From: Cylicocyclus nassatus
Lineage: Eukaryota; Nematoda; Chromadorea; Rhabditida; Strongylidae
Assembly: GCA_958299035.1 (NCBI GenBank)
Contig: CATQJL010000112.1
Location: 61,053,823-61,117,822 of the forward strand
Direction of reading: 5' to 3'
DNA: 64,000 nucleotides
Shown here: positions 20,607-32,740 of the stretch, in pieces
Layout of the letters: each line of letters opens with the position of its first letter
How positions within the stretch are numbered: the first letter of the stretch is position 1
Notes under the pieces: generated by a model
What the model saw: the letters and a program-made list of their open reading frames with translations, nothing else
Database searches by the model: none
Told to the model about the DNA's origin: nothing
Made by a program: the position numbers and the translations under genes

Positions 20607-22185
20607 GTAATTATTAGACACCATTAATAACTTGACAATATTGGCACACACTCCATGCTGATAACACACTTTCGTGATACAAATTACCAGTACTTTTTCT
20701 TCCAAAGCTAAGACAATCTAGGCAACAGCGGGCGATTAGATACGTCTCTGCAAAACAAATTACTAAATTGTAGCTTTATTTCGCAACTTTTGAAATCGAA
20801 AAATTTTGGGAACGAATAATAGGCTATGAATTATTGCACTGAATCTTTGTGCGTCCGGTTGTATAAACAAAAATATAAGTTAGTCAAAAGATATCTTAGG
20901 TCATATCACTCAAGGGCGGTCATAATCGTTGAGATATTATATTATACGTACATGACTTTCATTCTTTTCTGACAGTGTAAGCGCGGCTTTCCAAGCATTC
21001 AACGAGCACAACTGCAAGATGAGTTGTTTGGTGAATATTCCGAACAAGAATATCAAAAACGCAGTTGGTTCGAAACAGGCTCTACGACTACTGTTGTACA
21101 TCAGAGCAATGCATAGTGTTCCCGTATGGTAGATTAGGAGACGGCGCGAAAGTGGGGGTAGTGTACCAGCTTGAATGTCTTAGCTGCAAAGCATTATATA
21201 TCAGAAAACTGGAAAATCACTTGGCATTCGTATGAAGGAACACTTAGCAGATAAAAGGCGCCAAAGCTTGGTTTCACCGCTAGGAAAGCACAGGAGCGAG
21301 GTGCATAAAGGGGACAATTTCGACATCATATGTAAGGTACTTTCTTAAGAAAGGAAGATTTCGGCAAGGAAAGCGATGGAAGCATTCTGGATATCTGCAA
21401 AGAATCCAGAAATAAATAACAAAAACGAGTGCCTGTCAATCACTGCTGATTTTCTTCCTTTCATATCGCTATGGCAGCTATAGATCACAGTGCATGTGTA
21501 TCTATAGGATGACTCATTCGTCCGCCGCGACCACTCACTTTCGGTGCGGACTTCCACGCATATCGGTGGCCTTCCGGTACGTCATCTTCGCTCTGCACAA
21601 TTTCTGCTAGCGAAACTGAGGGAAAGCCGAAAACTATCTAGCTCGTTTGGAGGCGATGTTTGGTGGTGTTGAGTTACGGGTGACACTTGGAACCATTTTC
21701 AGGCCTCTGACGAAGACGTCGAAACGTTTGGTCGTATGATTGGAATAAAGACCACCTATCAAACCTGTGTGGCATAGAAGTAATTACAATATACGTATAT
21801 TTTTTGCCATTAAATTTCACCAGTCCTACATATAAGGACAATCATAATAATGGAAAATAGATAGTATACATGACGTTTCGATCTCTCGGAAATTTTCAAA
21901 ATGTTGTTGTACCGCGTTCGTAGGGTTCACAAACTGCCTTCCACTTATCGCACTGCAACTGTCTTTGATTCAGACTCCTCTGATTTACTTTGCCGGGAAC
22001 AGCAACAAAACATTTCTAGAACTTTTTGGAATTGAATCAAATATCTGACAAATCAATACCATAGGAAGTTTATTTTCGGTCAACCTAGGAGCACATCTAT
22101 CGTTTCGCGAACAGAGCTTGAGCAGATGATCATTTAATTGTAAGAGGTTGTGAAATGTCTGACACTGTTCCACTTTTCAACCTTT
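20607..22185. other. No gene seen
   Basis: AT-rich sequence upstream of adenosine deaminase. Short ORFs on both strands lack splice partners and recognisable motifs. Confidence 0.35.
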
Positions 22186-22440
22186 ATGGCATGCGATGGT
22201 CGTGGCAAAACTCCCGATATCTCCCGCGAAAAATTTTTGGAGCATAGAAGCCAGACCCATTCATCTGAAAAATTTTGTCGCTCTCTTTCCGAAAAAAATT
22301 CTCGGAACGCCACTGCTCAATACTTTACATTTGTAACTGAGAACAGGCATTTGGAAAGCCGAGAAACCATGGAGAGATTAATGAATGTAGCCAAAATTGT
22401 CAGAAAGTCATCTTCTCGAGTTCGAAAGCTCAAAAACTAA
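22186..22440 (+). CDS. Short ORF of unknown function, 84 residues (doubtful)
   Basis: An uninterrupted frame from ATG to TAA encodes a charged protein that starts MACDGRGKTPDISREK and ends in a basic segment (KIVRKSSSRVRKLKN). It has no membrane segment and no known motif. It could be a small gene, an exon or chance; the composition is the only argument for coding. Confidence 0.2.
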   Translation: MACDGRGKTPDISREKFLEHRSQTHSSEKFCRSLSEKNSRNATAQYFTFVTENRHLESRETMERLMNVAKIVRKSSSRVRKLKN

Positions 22441-22670
22441 TTTGAAAGAGAAGGAGAACAAGTGCATATATTGCCCTATCAGTGCTACGTCAGTGGGAAC
22501 GGCAGTGATGTAATGGTGGAGATAAATCATGAATGACACTTTTAAAACCGAATTTTTGTAAGTACTAGATTCGCCAAAGGCACGAACGTTGATAAACGCT
22601 TGAGCAATTTTTGTCAGCTTCCAACATATGTTAGTTATCTACAATTTGCGATTGTGTTATTATTGTACTA

Positions 22671-23208
22671 GCCGGCTTACCCGGCTCCGCCCGGCCCTGT
22701 CAAAACACTGGGATAAAGCTCTCATCCCTGTCCCTGTACAACCTTTCCCTGTGCCCACGTCTACATGCCAGTTCACTACTACTGTTTTAGTAATCAGCAT
22801 GCTCGATTACCCCCTGTGCCAACTCCCAGCCCCTTGGCTCAAACTTTGCAAAAAAGTCGATAAAATCGATAAAAGTAATGGATAATTCTAAAAATTAATA
22901 TTGTATCCATAATCAGCATGCTCGATTACCCCCCCCCCCCCCGCCCACCCCTCTGTGCCAACTCCCAGCCCCTTAGCCCAGACTTTGCAAAAAAAAATCG
23001 ATAAAAAATTAATAAATTCTATATCGATCGATGACGAAAAGTGGCCTATGACACCTGCCCCGCCTCGAAGTGTATGTGTGCCAAGTTTGGTCCGGATTGG
23101 TTCAGAAATGGAATTTTCTGTTCGGAACACACGTATACACCGACAGACACACATATAGACAGACAGATAGACAGACAGACAAACAGACATTCAGCTTTAT
23201 ATATAAGA
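22671..23208 (+). repeat. Dispersed repeat, CTAGCCGGCTTACCCGGCTCCGCC ... CTTTATATATAAGAT
   Basis: Starts with CTAGCCGGCTTACCCGGC and ends with a GACAGACAGA microsatellite followed by CATTCAGCTTTATATATAAGAT. A 120-bp segment (AATCAGCATGCTCGATTACC...) is tandemly duplicated at about 22792 and 22912, with a poly-C tract in the second copy. The GTCCGGAT..GGAATTTTCTGTTCGGAAC block recurs inverted at 1094-1137. The A/T-rich repeating 3' end suggests a retroposed (RTE/SINE-like) tail. Confidence 0.6.
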
Positions 23209-26200
23209 TTATTCTCCCTAAGCGGGACAAAAATCTCTTCATGGTTCGTTGAATTGAAAACTTGCGCAATACTTACAATTTAAACGATAAAAAGTCCCGA
23301 AAATCTATTGGTAAAAAAGAACCGAAGACAATTCTTCCCATATTACATCATCTCCCCGGAGAGAGTATGTTTCGAAGTGATTCATTTGCATTTGTGCTAG
23401 TGTTGCAGCTAAATGAGAGCGGAGAGAGCTCTGAACACTTTTGAACAGCTTTTGTAAATGAAGAAAGCAAGGCCTTTTTAAAGAAAATAGCGCAGTATAC
23501 CGCTTACGAATCACAACTCGGAGGGTGATCTAGTTATTTACTCGAAGAATCATTTAATCAAAGAAAAAGGTTAGAATTAGATTTGGTGAATATTTTCGAG
23601 GATACCAAAATAAGGTGGATGAGTTAACAGCCCTAATATGAAAGAACACTCCTGGAATTGGGCTGTAACTCTCGATGATTTAATCGCACTAACTGAATTG
23701 TTGTAGTGCATGTGTACATGTGCTTGAAGATTACGATTGTATTTATGCTTTTTTGGAACATCTACGGTCTGTAGACAAACGGAAATGGAGGCGAATAATA
23801 TGATGTTTTTGATTTCAGGCGCGATAATGCGCTAGTGCTATTATTCTTTGTTATTTCCTACACTGGCGACCCTACGAGTCGCTAGCAAGTAGGTCGAAGC
23901 AGATACAAGATTAGGTTTAGTTCTGACTAATAATATCTCCTTGCAAGTTTCCTACTTTTTTCTGCAGATATTTTTGTGAAGAAGCATTTCTAAAGGACAA
24001 CCGCTTAAGGAGCAATAAACTTCACAAATCTTCCAGCATTTTTCGAAAGCCCTCCCCCCTCCCCCTTCTCTCACGGAAACTCATTCGGATAATGAAAAAA
24101 TTCTACCTTCCTACCTTCTCGAAAAAATTTGCTTTGTCGTGTTTATCTCTACAAATTTCATGGGTTAGATAATTGATATAATACACATCGGTTAAAAGTA
24201 GGAGAACATCCATAACAATGATGTATACTACAATGAACTTAGCTTTACTTTCAAAACCAATTTTGACGGCAACAAAATCAGTTCTCTCAAATCTTGTCAA
24301 AAAAACCTTCAAGTCGGGATTTCATCAACCTAAAAAATATGAGATTTTACTACAAAAAGAGACCTCATCCTCAAAAACCATAACTACTGAATCCTCTTGC
24401 GCTATTCTGTCACTATATTTGCGAGGTCTAGGCGGATGTAATCAACTGTTTTTTGAGCAATCCTCAAATTGCTTGCCCTACGTTCTGCCTAAGGACCGTC
24501 AGCTATAAGAACTGCCCCAAACGTATAAAAATCTATTTTCCTGCTCATTAAAATGCCTTGCGTGCTTCTTACAGAGACCGATGTCTATTTAAAAGAAGTG
24601 TCCTACATGCCACTTAAAGGCCGTTATCATAAGAAATTGATTTACGAGAAAAAACAATGAAATTGAGCATTTATTCACAACGTATTCTCAAATTGCCCTA
24701 CCTGTCATCTTAGGAACGTCAATTATAAGAACTCCGCCCAAAAGTACAAAAATCTGTTTCTTTGCCTTATCGAATTGCCGTGCCACTTACAGAGATAGCT
24801 TCTGTTTGAAAGAAAGATTATGCCCTACGTGCCGCTTGAAGATTGTATTTATAGGAAAAAAACCAACCTTACTCTCCTACAAAACGAAAACAACGAAATT
24901 AATTGACTCACAAAGTAATATCAAATTGCCTAAGTCACTTAAGGTTCAATTATATGGCCTCAAACCCCGATCGAGTTGCCCTACGTGCCGCTTACACACC
25001 GAAATCTGTTCGAAAGCACCGACGGAACCCAGTCAAACAAGCAAAAGCAAGGCAAAAAGCAAAAATAAATGCTTCCGAAAGCGCCAGTAAGACGTTACTC
25101 TGCGCTCTTCTGTCTGAAAGCAGAAAAAAGATTGTCCCAATTGAAAGTTTTCGGAGTACTTTTTACCAAGAGTCTTACGAGAACATACATAAATTCACTG
25201 AATTATGTTGTTACGCAATTTGACATCATTTCAAAGCAAATAGGAGCACAATATATTTGACCAACACATTCTGGGATAGCAAACATGAAAAAAAAAACGG
25301 TTTGTACAAGTAACACACCCGGACGCTGGAGACCCAATCTCAAAGTCACTGCTCTCACCCTCAGAATTGAATTTCGAAATGGTGTGATTCTTCTCCGAAA
25401 ACATGCTTCAGTCGCTCGTTATGAAATTTGACAGTATCCCAAAACGCATGCATTGGCAGCAATGCAAAGTCAAAGCAGTGCATTTCATCATAATTTCTCC
25501 GTCTGGTGTTTCCTCGTTTGCCGTGTTCCACGGATCAGGGGTGGCCAAGTGGTAAACACGAAAATGTTATATGTTACGTAGTGATCATAGCGTTTTCATG
25601 CATTGGGGAAACGAGCTAAACTTACCCTAAAGATCGAGAAAGCCATATAATCTAGTTGTGAGAATAAATTAGCCAAAGTGTGTCGAAAAATGGCAATCGA
25701 TAGAAACTCTAGAAACGAGAGCGCTATGGCTTTTCTCACTTTTTTAAATTGTTTACTTAGTATGGCAAATTTGTTGACGAGTCTATCCCGACGTTGTATT
25801 AAATCATTTCGTTTCTTTTCGCAGTACCACACTTGTCTCCATAAATGTCGCTATCGTTCAAACATTGCCTGTGTCGCGAGATGTTCGCTCCTGTCAATCG
25901 CTCAAAATCGAGTACAAATGTTCAGTACTGACATCAGTCCAACAAGGTTCGATGCAAGCAGTTTGGACCTGCTGACAGCTGTTAACAACTTGAAGGCTGC
26001 TGCATAACGAAGGCGCAACACCTTTGGGCGCGAACGCGGCTTTATCAGCCGCAAAGTGCATAAGGTGCAGGATTTACAACGGTGAAGATACGCGCGCGCC
26101 GAGTTCACGCCCGCTCAACTAATCGTGCTTTTGCGCTTTCGTCATGCAGTAGCCTTTATATAGTCGGATACTTAGTATCTAACTCGGCTTCATATCACCT

Positions 26201-26703
26201 TCGCTTCCCTCATTTGGCAGGTTTGGGTGGGTTCATGCGGGATCAGGCGGGTTTGGACGGGTATCGGCGAGTATCGGCGCGGTATGAACGATGCTTTTGC
26301 CAGAAGCAAAATCTGAATGCCGTAGTGTGTGACTCTTCTGTTTTTTTCTGAGCTGACCAAAGTGCTTCTAAAACCTCAGCATTGTCTGCAGGGTGACAGC
26401 TCTAGACTACTTTTTTCTCCAAGTTAAGATGTCCGTAGCTTTCTATGGGAGTTTCGCACCAAGTTCTTGCATTACCATTTGAGAAATCAAAGAAAGGGAA
26501 CTCGGGTGCGAAACTATATTTACTGCTACACTTTTCCCTCTCTACTGTTTTTTGAGATCATATTATGCAAGACGTCAGGCGCTTGCATGCAAATTTTGTC
26601 AAAATCAAGCAACTCTTTTAAAAAGATCCTTCTTTTCTGAGCGGTGAACAAGATAAGTATCTTTTCTTACCAACTCTAGCATGGACGCGAGGAGTGGAAC
26701 TTA
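23209..26703. other. Gene-poor stretch
   Basis: No gene was recognised. The stretch contains imperfect direct repeats near 24470-24830 and a pyrimidine-rich tract near 24050. Several 80-100 codon ORFs (24218, 24806, 25596, 25678) have no family features or splice partners. Confidence 0.35.
24473..24830 (+). repeat. Imperfect direct repeats, about 215-bp period
   Basis: TTGCCCTACgttctgcctaaGGA and a following ATAAGAACT(C)CGCCCAAA...ACAAAAATCTGTTT block appear at about 24473 and again at about 24690. A third partial copy (TTGCCCTACGTGCCGCTTA) is at about 24977. Origin unknown. Confidence 0.45.
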
Positions 26704-26913
26704 CAGTCTGCCCCAATCCCAATCAGGCCAAAACTGGCATGGCGAAAGTCCGCGTCGCTGAGGTTTCGCGGTCACCCCCACGGCCTGCTTGTCTGCTCCC
26801 TCCTCGATCTCCTCACTCTTTCCGCCAGCGCGCATATGCAACGCAAACGCCTAGCGCTGCGGGCGCGCAAATCTACGCCGACGGTTCGGCCTGATCCCGA
26901 TTGGGGCAGACTG
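26704..26913. mobile_element. TA-flanked MITE, CAGTCTGCCCCAATC ends, 210 bp
   Basis: Perfect 15-bp inverted ends, TA on both sides, nearly the same length as the copy inside gag at 11444-11651. Internal blocks (GCGCGCA..CGCAAACGCCTAGCGCTGCG) match that copy in inverted order. Confidence 0.75.
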
Positions 26914-27009
26914 TACGCGCATAGCGGTTTGTCATGGCGAACGAATTCACAAAGCAACGCTTAAATTGAAGACATAACAACGCTTTGAGATGTGTGAAAT
27001 ACTGCTCCC

Positions 27010-27115
27010 AGTTTATAGCTAGGAGCATAGGTGCGATAGGGGGAGCCGGGCTCTCCCCAGGTGAAGGGGGTCTCGGCTGTTCCCGATCTTCCAGGGTGAA
27101 GGGGGTATGTGAGTC
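27010..27115. repeat. Short dispersed repeat (CCAGGTGAAGGGGGT type)
   Basis: GATAGGGGGAG, CCCAGGTGAAGGGGGTC and AGGGTGAAGGGGGTA recur at about 31505-31600 (CCCAGGTGAAGGGGGTCATC, AAGTGAAGGGGGTAAG, CTCCCCCTATCG) with the first block inverted. Class unknown. Confidence 0.45.
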
Positions 27116-27639
27116 TAGAAGGGGGGGGGGGGGAGGAAGAGAGAAAAGGTAAAAAAGCGTGGTATGAAGAGCTCTAATTTGTACATTATTTAGGCACAAA
27201 TTGAAAAAAATTTAAAAATTTTCAAAAAAAATTAAAAAATTAAAAAAAATTGATTATAAAGATCTGTGCTCCTGTTTCACTGCATCAACAGAAAACGAAA
27301 GCAATAATGTTTATCCCAAAAGATGTACAAGTTAGGAACAACTTCATTTCCTGCACATCATCATCAACAATATCACTATCGCTAACGTCAGAGACAACAA
27401 GTTCGCTGCCTGAAAAATCTTCTTCTTCCTCCAAAAGGTCATCAGAGTAGAAGTAGAATTGCGTGCAAAGGCGTTCTGAGTCGAAAATGGATTTGAAACT
27501 TTCTTCTTCTTTTGAGCGTTTTTGTGATTTTTTTCCTGGCCCTCTGGTAGCATCAGAAAAGTCAGCAGGTAGGTGACGTTTCTTCATACCTTCTTTTAGG
27601 ATATTTCAAAAAGTCATACGGTAACAGCCTGTCTGGACC

Positions 27640-28499
27640 ACTTATACCAATCCTTTAAATGAAGTTTTTAGATAACAATGTGTTTAGTAGAAGGTTGACA
27701 AATCTTAAGTATTTGCTTAGATGCTCTATCGTTGTACGACTTCTGCGTTGTGTTCTGATAACAGAGTAGATAGAAAATTTCTTTCTCCACCTCTGCCGTG
27801 CTAGTCGGAATGGAAACTAGCTTTGCTAGTAGGTCCATCAGATTTTTGAGGTAAGTAATGGGAAAAGAGCCAAATCTCATATGCATTCGCAGCACGGGAA
27901 AGAAATAGTGTACTTTTTGGGCCTTGTCGAACTCTGGCTTCACCTCCTCTGGCATACGTTCTGTTAACTGACGAGAAAGCTGCTCAACTTCTTCTTTAAC
28001 AGCATCTGCGGAATAGCCGAAAAAAGGAGGTACTATGCTGTGCGTTGGTTTTTTTTTTCAATATCATAGGTCATATTGTCACAAGGCGAATAACTTTCAA
28101 AGCATAATGCACAGAGTTGGGTTCGCACTCCAGCCGGGATCTAAGCGCAGTAAATATGCTTTGTATTAACACCTTCCTTTTGTTCATATCCATGTTTGTG
28201 AATTTAGCAGCCTTGAATTCTTCAGCAACCTGAAGATCAGCAATGGACTTCCTGGACATTTCCTCATTAAAACTAGACAATCTGCTTGGATTCCTTATGC
28301 AGGAAATCAGAGAGTTTCGCTCAATTGCCAACTCTGTATCAATGTCGACAACATTTTCGTCGGCGCAAGATTCTCCTTCTGCCTCGCTGTTGAACTGGAA
28401 CACATGCGAGTCATCTGCGATTTTGTAAAGTATTCTGCCTGCCGTTTCCTCTTCAAACTGCCAACCTTTCCAAAACATTGAGGAATATTTTGATAACAT
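27640..28499 (-). pseudogene. Possible hAT-like transposase remnant
   Basis: Read on the minus strand, two open segments (28499-28071 and about 28025-27668) join with one frame break. The first contains FNEEMSRKSIADLQVAEEF and a charged tail. The second contains KVHYFFPVLRMHMRFGSFP and LLAKLVSIPTSTAEVEKEI, which recalls the C-terminal dimerisation motif of hAT transposases (..SIPxSSAxxER). No zinc finger or catalytic Asp/Glu was identified, so this is tentative. An acidic ORF at 27587-27285 downstream may belong to the same relic. Confidence 0.3.
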
Positions 28500-28876
28500 G
28501 TTATTCTTCTGAATGTTTTAGAATTTTTAATTCATTGAAACCAACCATTCTCTACAAATTAGGTAAGGTGAGTCTAGAGCGTTTCCACGAAAGTGACCTT
28601 CTTCAGCACTAGGTTTGCAGAGTATAGATTCCAGAAATGGGCGGGTTTTGTGTGAAGGTGTGGAAATTCACCAATCTCCCATAGTTTTTTGAGTCTGTGC
28701 TAACAATGATGGCATAACTGTCAATCAAAAGCGCATTTTTTACCAAAAAAACATAAACATATAACAACGATAAGCACGCTCAAATAGACGTGTTCGCTCA
28801 CGTTCCTGTTAGTGCTGATAACGATGTCAATCCACAGCACATTTTTTACTATTAACTTGCTCCACCTCGCTCTTAT
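28500..28876. other. No gene seen
   Basis: AT-rich spacer between the transposase-like relic and the foldback element that starts at 28877. Confidence 0.35.
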
Positions 28877-29580
28877 TAGGTCGTCCAGAAAGTTTTTGCA
28901 CACGAATTTCAAAATTCATAACTTCTGATTTTTCCAACCGATTTGACTGCTTTCACTTTTATGTGAAAGGGTAAGCCATGCTCTTTATAACGACATCTCA
29001 GCTGCTTAGTAATGGTCATCTGTTGCATAGATAGGAGCGATAGAAGAAAAATGGTAAAAATTTTAATTTTCTGTGTAGGGTCATAAAAAATCGGAGACTT
29101 GCAACAAAAATCGGAGCAGTCAGTACTGTAGGTTCTTTCACCAGCTCTTTCTAACAGTGCAAAGTTTGCGCCGATTGAGCGTCTCCATGAAAAGTTATGA
29201 TTTCCCTGAAGAATGCCAAAATAAATCAAATTCGCCTTTTTGTACTGCTTGCTCGGAAATTATAACTTTCATGGAGACGCTCAATCGGAGCAAACTTTGC
29301 ACTGTTAGAAAGAGTTGGTGAAAGAACCTAAAATACCGACTGCTCCGATTTTGTTGCAAGTTTCTGATTTTTTATGACCCTACACAAAAATTCAAATTTT
29401 GAGTGATTTTGTTTTGAGCTTCTATCTATGCAACAAATGACCATTGCTAAGCAGCTGGGATGTCTTTATAAAGAGCATGACTTACCCTTTCACATAAAAG
29501 TGAAAGCAGTCGAATCGGTTGAAAAAATCAGAAGTTATGAATTTTTGAAAGTTGTGCTCAAAAACTTTCGGGACGACCTA
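28877..29580. mobile_element. Mariner-end foldback element, about 700 bp
   Basis: TAGGTCGTCC(A)GAAAGTTTTTG at the left and CAAAAACTTTCGGGACGACCTA at the right are inverted copies of mariner-type termini with TA at the junctions. The arms run for over 300 bp (AGTTATGAATTTT, CTTTCACTTTTATGTG, GCTCTTTATAA blocks mirror each other). No transposase. The 521-bp array begins immediately after it. Confidence 0.7.
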
Positions 29581-29582
29581 TA

Positions 29583-31373
29583 CAATATGTTGGCTTTTAT
29601 GGGTTACCGGAGCAAATGATTTTTAGAGCCGAGAAGCAAAGAAGCCCTAACATGCTGTATACCATTCGAAAGCTGAGATCATGGAGAATCGACGTAGACC
29701 GTCGACTTTTTTCTAGGTCTTCTGTGCCGCGAGATATGAGGGATTTTATGTGCTTCAAAAATTAACTGATTTTGTGTCCTCACTTTCTGCTCTCCAAATG
29801 AATGCTACGAGAAAGTCGACGGTCTACGTTTGTTAATGAAGACTTGCTCTTTAACACAGATAGATAAGCAGCAGTGATTAGGTCTTCATTTGGCAGAAAA
29901 CTGCTGTTGAAAATGACCATGTTTTCAGATAAAATGCGGTGTATCTCTCGGTAGAGGGGGGCTAGAAAGAAGTCGACGGTCTAGGTCGAATCCCCTTTTC
30001 CTGAGCTTTCGAATGGTATATAGGTTGCTGGGCGAAAAAACGGACCAGTTTTCAAAAATGGGGTGGAGATATTTACTATTAGCTTGCTCCAATCCGGCTC
30101 CACCAATGTATTGGCTTTTATCGGTTACCGGAGAAAATGATTTTTAGAGCCGGGAAGCAAAGAAGCCCTATCATGCTGTATACCATTCGAAAGCTGAGAT
30201 CATGGAGAATCGACGTAGGCCGTCGACTTTTTTCTAGGTCTTCTGTGCCGCGAGATATGAGGGATTTTATGTGCTTCAAAAATTAACTGATTTTGTGTCC
30301 TCACTTTCTGCTCTCCAAATGAATGCTACGAGAAAGTCGACGGTCTACGTTTGTTAATGAAGACTTGCTCTTTAACACAGATAGATAAGCAGCAGTGATT
30401 AGGTCTTCATTTGGCAGAAAACTGCTGTTGAAAATGACCATGTTTTCAGATAAAATGCGGTGTATCTCTCGGTAGAGGGGGGCTAGAAAGAAGTCGACGG
30501 TCTAGGTCGAATCCCCTTTTCCTGAGCTTTCGAATGGTATATAGGTTGCTGGGCGAAAAAACGGACCAGTTTTCAAAAATGGGGTGGAGATATTTACTAT
30601 TAGCTTGCTCCAATCCGGCTCCACCAATGTATTGGCTTTTATCGGTTACCGGAGAAAATGATTTTTAGAGCCGGGAAGCAAAGAAGCCCTATCATGCTGT
30701 ATACCATTCGAAAGCTGAGATCATGGAGAATCGACGTAGGCCGTCGACTTTTTTCTAGGTCTTCTGTGCCGCGAGATATGAGGGATTTTATGTGCTTCAA
30801 AAATTAACTGATTTTGTGTCCTCACTTTCTGCTCTCCAAATGAATGCTACGAGAAAGTCGACGGTCTACGTTTGTTAATGAAGACTTGCTCTTTAACACA
30901 GATAGATAAGCAGCAGTGATTAGGTCTTCATTTGGCAGAAAACTGCTGTTGAAAATGACCATGTTTTCAGATAAAATGCGGTGTATCTCTCGGTAGAGGG
31001 GGGCTAGAAAGAAGTCGACGGTCTAGGTCGAATCCCCTTTTCCTGAGCTTTCGAATGGTATATAGGTTGCTGGGCGAAAAAACGGACCAGTTTTCAAAAA
31101 TGGGGTGGAGATATTTACTATTAGCTTGCTCCAATCCGGCTCCACCAATGTATTGGCTTTTATCGGTTACCGGAGAAAATGATTTTTAGAGCCGTGAAGC
31201 AAAGAAGCCCTATCATGCTGTATACCATTCGAAAGCTGAGATCATGGAGAATCGACATAGACCGTCGACGTTTTTCTAGGTCTTCTGTTTCGCGAGATAT
31301 GAGGGATTTCATGTGCTTCAAAAATTAACTGATTTTGTGTACTTACTTTCTTCTCTCCAAAATGCTACGAGGA
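29583..31373 (+). repeat. Tandem array of a 521-bp palindromic unit
   Basis: The block GAAGCCCTA(A/T)CATGCTGTATACC occurs at 29641, 30162, 30683 and 31204, an exact 521-bp period, giving three full units and a partial fourth. Inner units look identical; the outer ones carry substitutions. Each unit is itself an inverted repeat: GTATACCATTCGAAAGCTGAG and GACCGTCGAC near one end reappear inverted as CTGAGCTTTCGAATGGTATA and GTCGACGGTC near the other. Nothing is coding. Confidence 0.9.
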
Positions 31374-31504
31374 TAAATAAATAATGTAAATAAACATAAA
31401 TACCGTTTCTTTAGTGAATTTATGAGTGTACTTGTTGTTTGAGGTACTTAGCCTGCTTTTCATAACGATTTTTATCATATTCTCAGAGTACGATACCAAT
31501 CTCA

Positions 31505-31600
31505 GCCCAGGTGAAGGGGGTCATCGGAAGTTTGGCCTCAAAGTGAAGGGGGTAAGATCCATCACTCCCCCTATCGCAACTATGGCTAGGAGAGCACTAT
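31505..31600. repeat. Second copy of the CCAGGTGAAGGGGGT repeat
   Basis: Shares CCCAGGTGAAGGGGGTC and GTGAAGGGGGTA with 27010-27115, in a different arrangement. Confidence 0.45.
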
Positions 31601-31927
31601 ACAGCAGGTTCTAGCCGATCATATTACACTTTTCGGAAACTACATGAAATTGAAGCGAAATTCGTAATTAGAGTTAGTACAAAATGAACATTCTGTGGAT
31701 TTCAAACCTCTTCAGAAAGCAGGTGACTGATGTTCTTTAGAAAAACCCCGACACATGTAACATTCCACCGAACGAATGTAAATATATGTAAAAAGAGTAA
31801 TATGTTTAAGAACAACCAAAAAAGAAGCGAAATTACTGAAGAAGAAGGCGCTGAGTTTAGAAGATTTTGATTTACTCTTAATGATACATTCATTTCACAT
31901 CTTTCTAGAGGTGTCAGATTTGCCGCG

Positions 31928-32112
31928 TTCGCTGGGGGAACGCCACGCGGTTTCCCGCTATCAGATTTTTGAATTGCGCTTACGTTTCTTCATATACTAG
32001 ACTAGTGGACCAGTAATCTAAAAGTGCTATTTGGAGGAGCGCTCGCTTCGGGACCGCCACACGGTTTGCACATTTTTGAATTGCGCTTACGATTCTTTGT
32101 ATATTAGATTAG
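31928..32112 (+). repeat. Diverged direct duplication, about 110-bp offset
   Basis: A block with GCCACGCGGTTT, TTTTTGAATTGCGCTTACG, then TATACTAGACTAG (about 31939-32006) is repeated at about 32055-32112 as GCCACACGGTTT, TTTTTGAATTGCGCTTACG, TATATTAGATTAG. Confidence 0.5.
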
Positions 32113-32130
32113 ATAGACAGATCAGATATA

Positions 32131-32740
32131 GTCGTCCTCACCCCACTAGTCGGTCGGTGGTCGAATTTGAATTCGAACAGGAAGACTGGCGCGGCAGAGC
32201 GCGGCAGACCGCCCCTCAGACAACCGCTTGCACGTGGGCTTCTCTCTTATTTTCTTCGTGTTTCTTTGCTATCTTTCGTATTGCGGCAATGTTCTTTATC
32301 AGATCTTTAGATTTCGCACCGCTAGCTGTTGTTTTGTGCAGTTGTGCTCGTTTGTTTTACATTTTTTTGCAAACCGGGAAGAAGGATGCGATTGGAGATT
32401 TTTGTATGAGAAATCTCTTTTTTCCGGTAAGTGACAATACACAATTGTGATTTAATGAAATGTCAAGTTTTCGTTAGAATATATACTCTAGACTTTTTTG
32501 CGGTAAGGCTGAAATTCTTTCAAAAAGCGTTTGTTTCAAAGAGTTAGCCGTAGAAATCTGAAAGTCTGATTAAGAGCATTGCCGCAATACGAAAGATAGC
32601 AAAGAAACACGAAGAAAATAAGAAAAAAGCTCGTGCAAGCGGTTGGCTGAGGGGCGGCGTTTGCCGCGCTCTGCCGCGGTCAGCCTGCTCCAGTTCGAAT
32701 TCAAATTCGACCACCGACCGACTAGTGGAGTGAGGACGAC
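32131..32740. mobile_element. Foldback element, GTCGTCCTCAC ends, TA target, 610 bp
   Basis: GTCGTCCTCAC(C)CCACTAGTCGGTCGGTGG at the left is inverted at the right end, flanked by TA on both sides. The arms extend through ATTTGAATTCGAAC and the TCTTCGTGTTTCTTTGCTATC block (about 250 bp). The ORF in it (32031-32450) is a by-product. Confidence 0.7.

Noticed and set aside
29583..31373. Regular 521-bp repeats considered as CRISPR or gene array
   Set aside because: Units are far too long for CRISPR, fully repeated with no unique spacers, and non-coding.
32031..32450. 139-codon ORF with a hydrophobic middle
   Set aside because: Mostly within the foldback at 32131-32740, whose inverted copy disrupts any conserved frame; no known domain.
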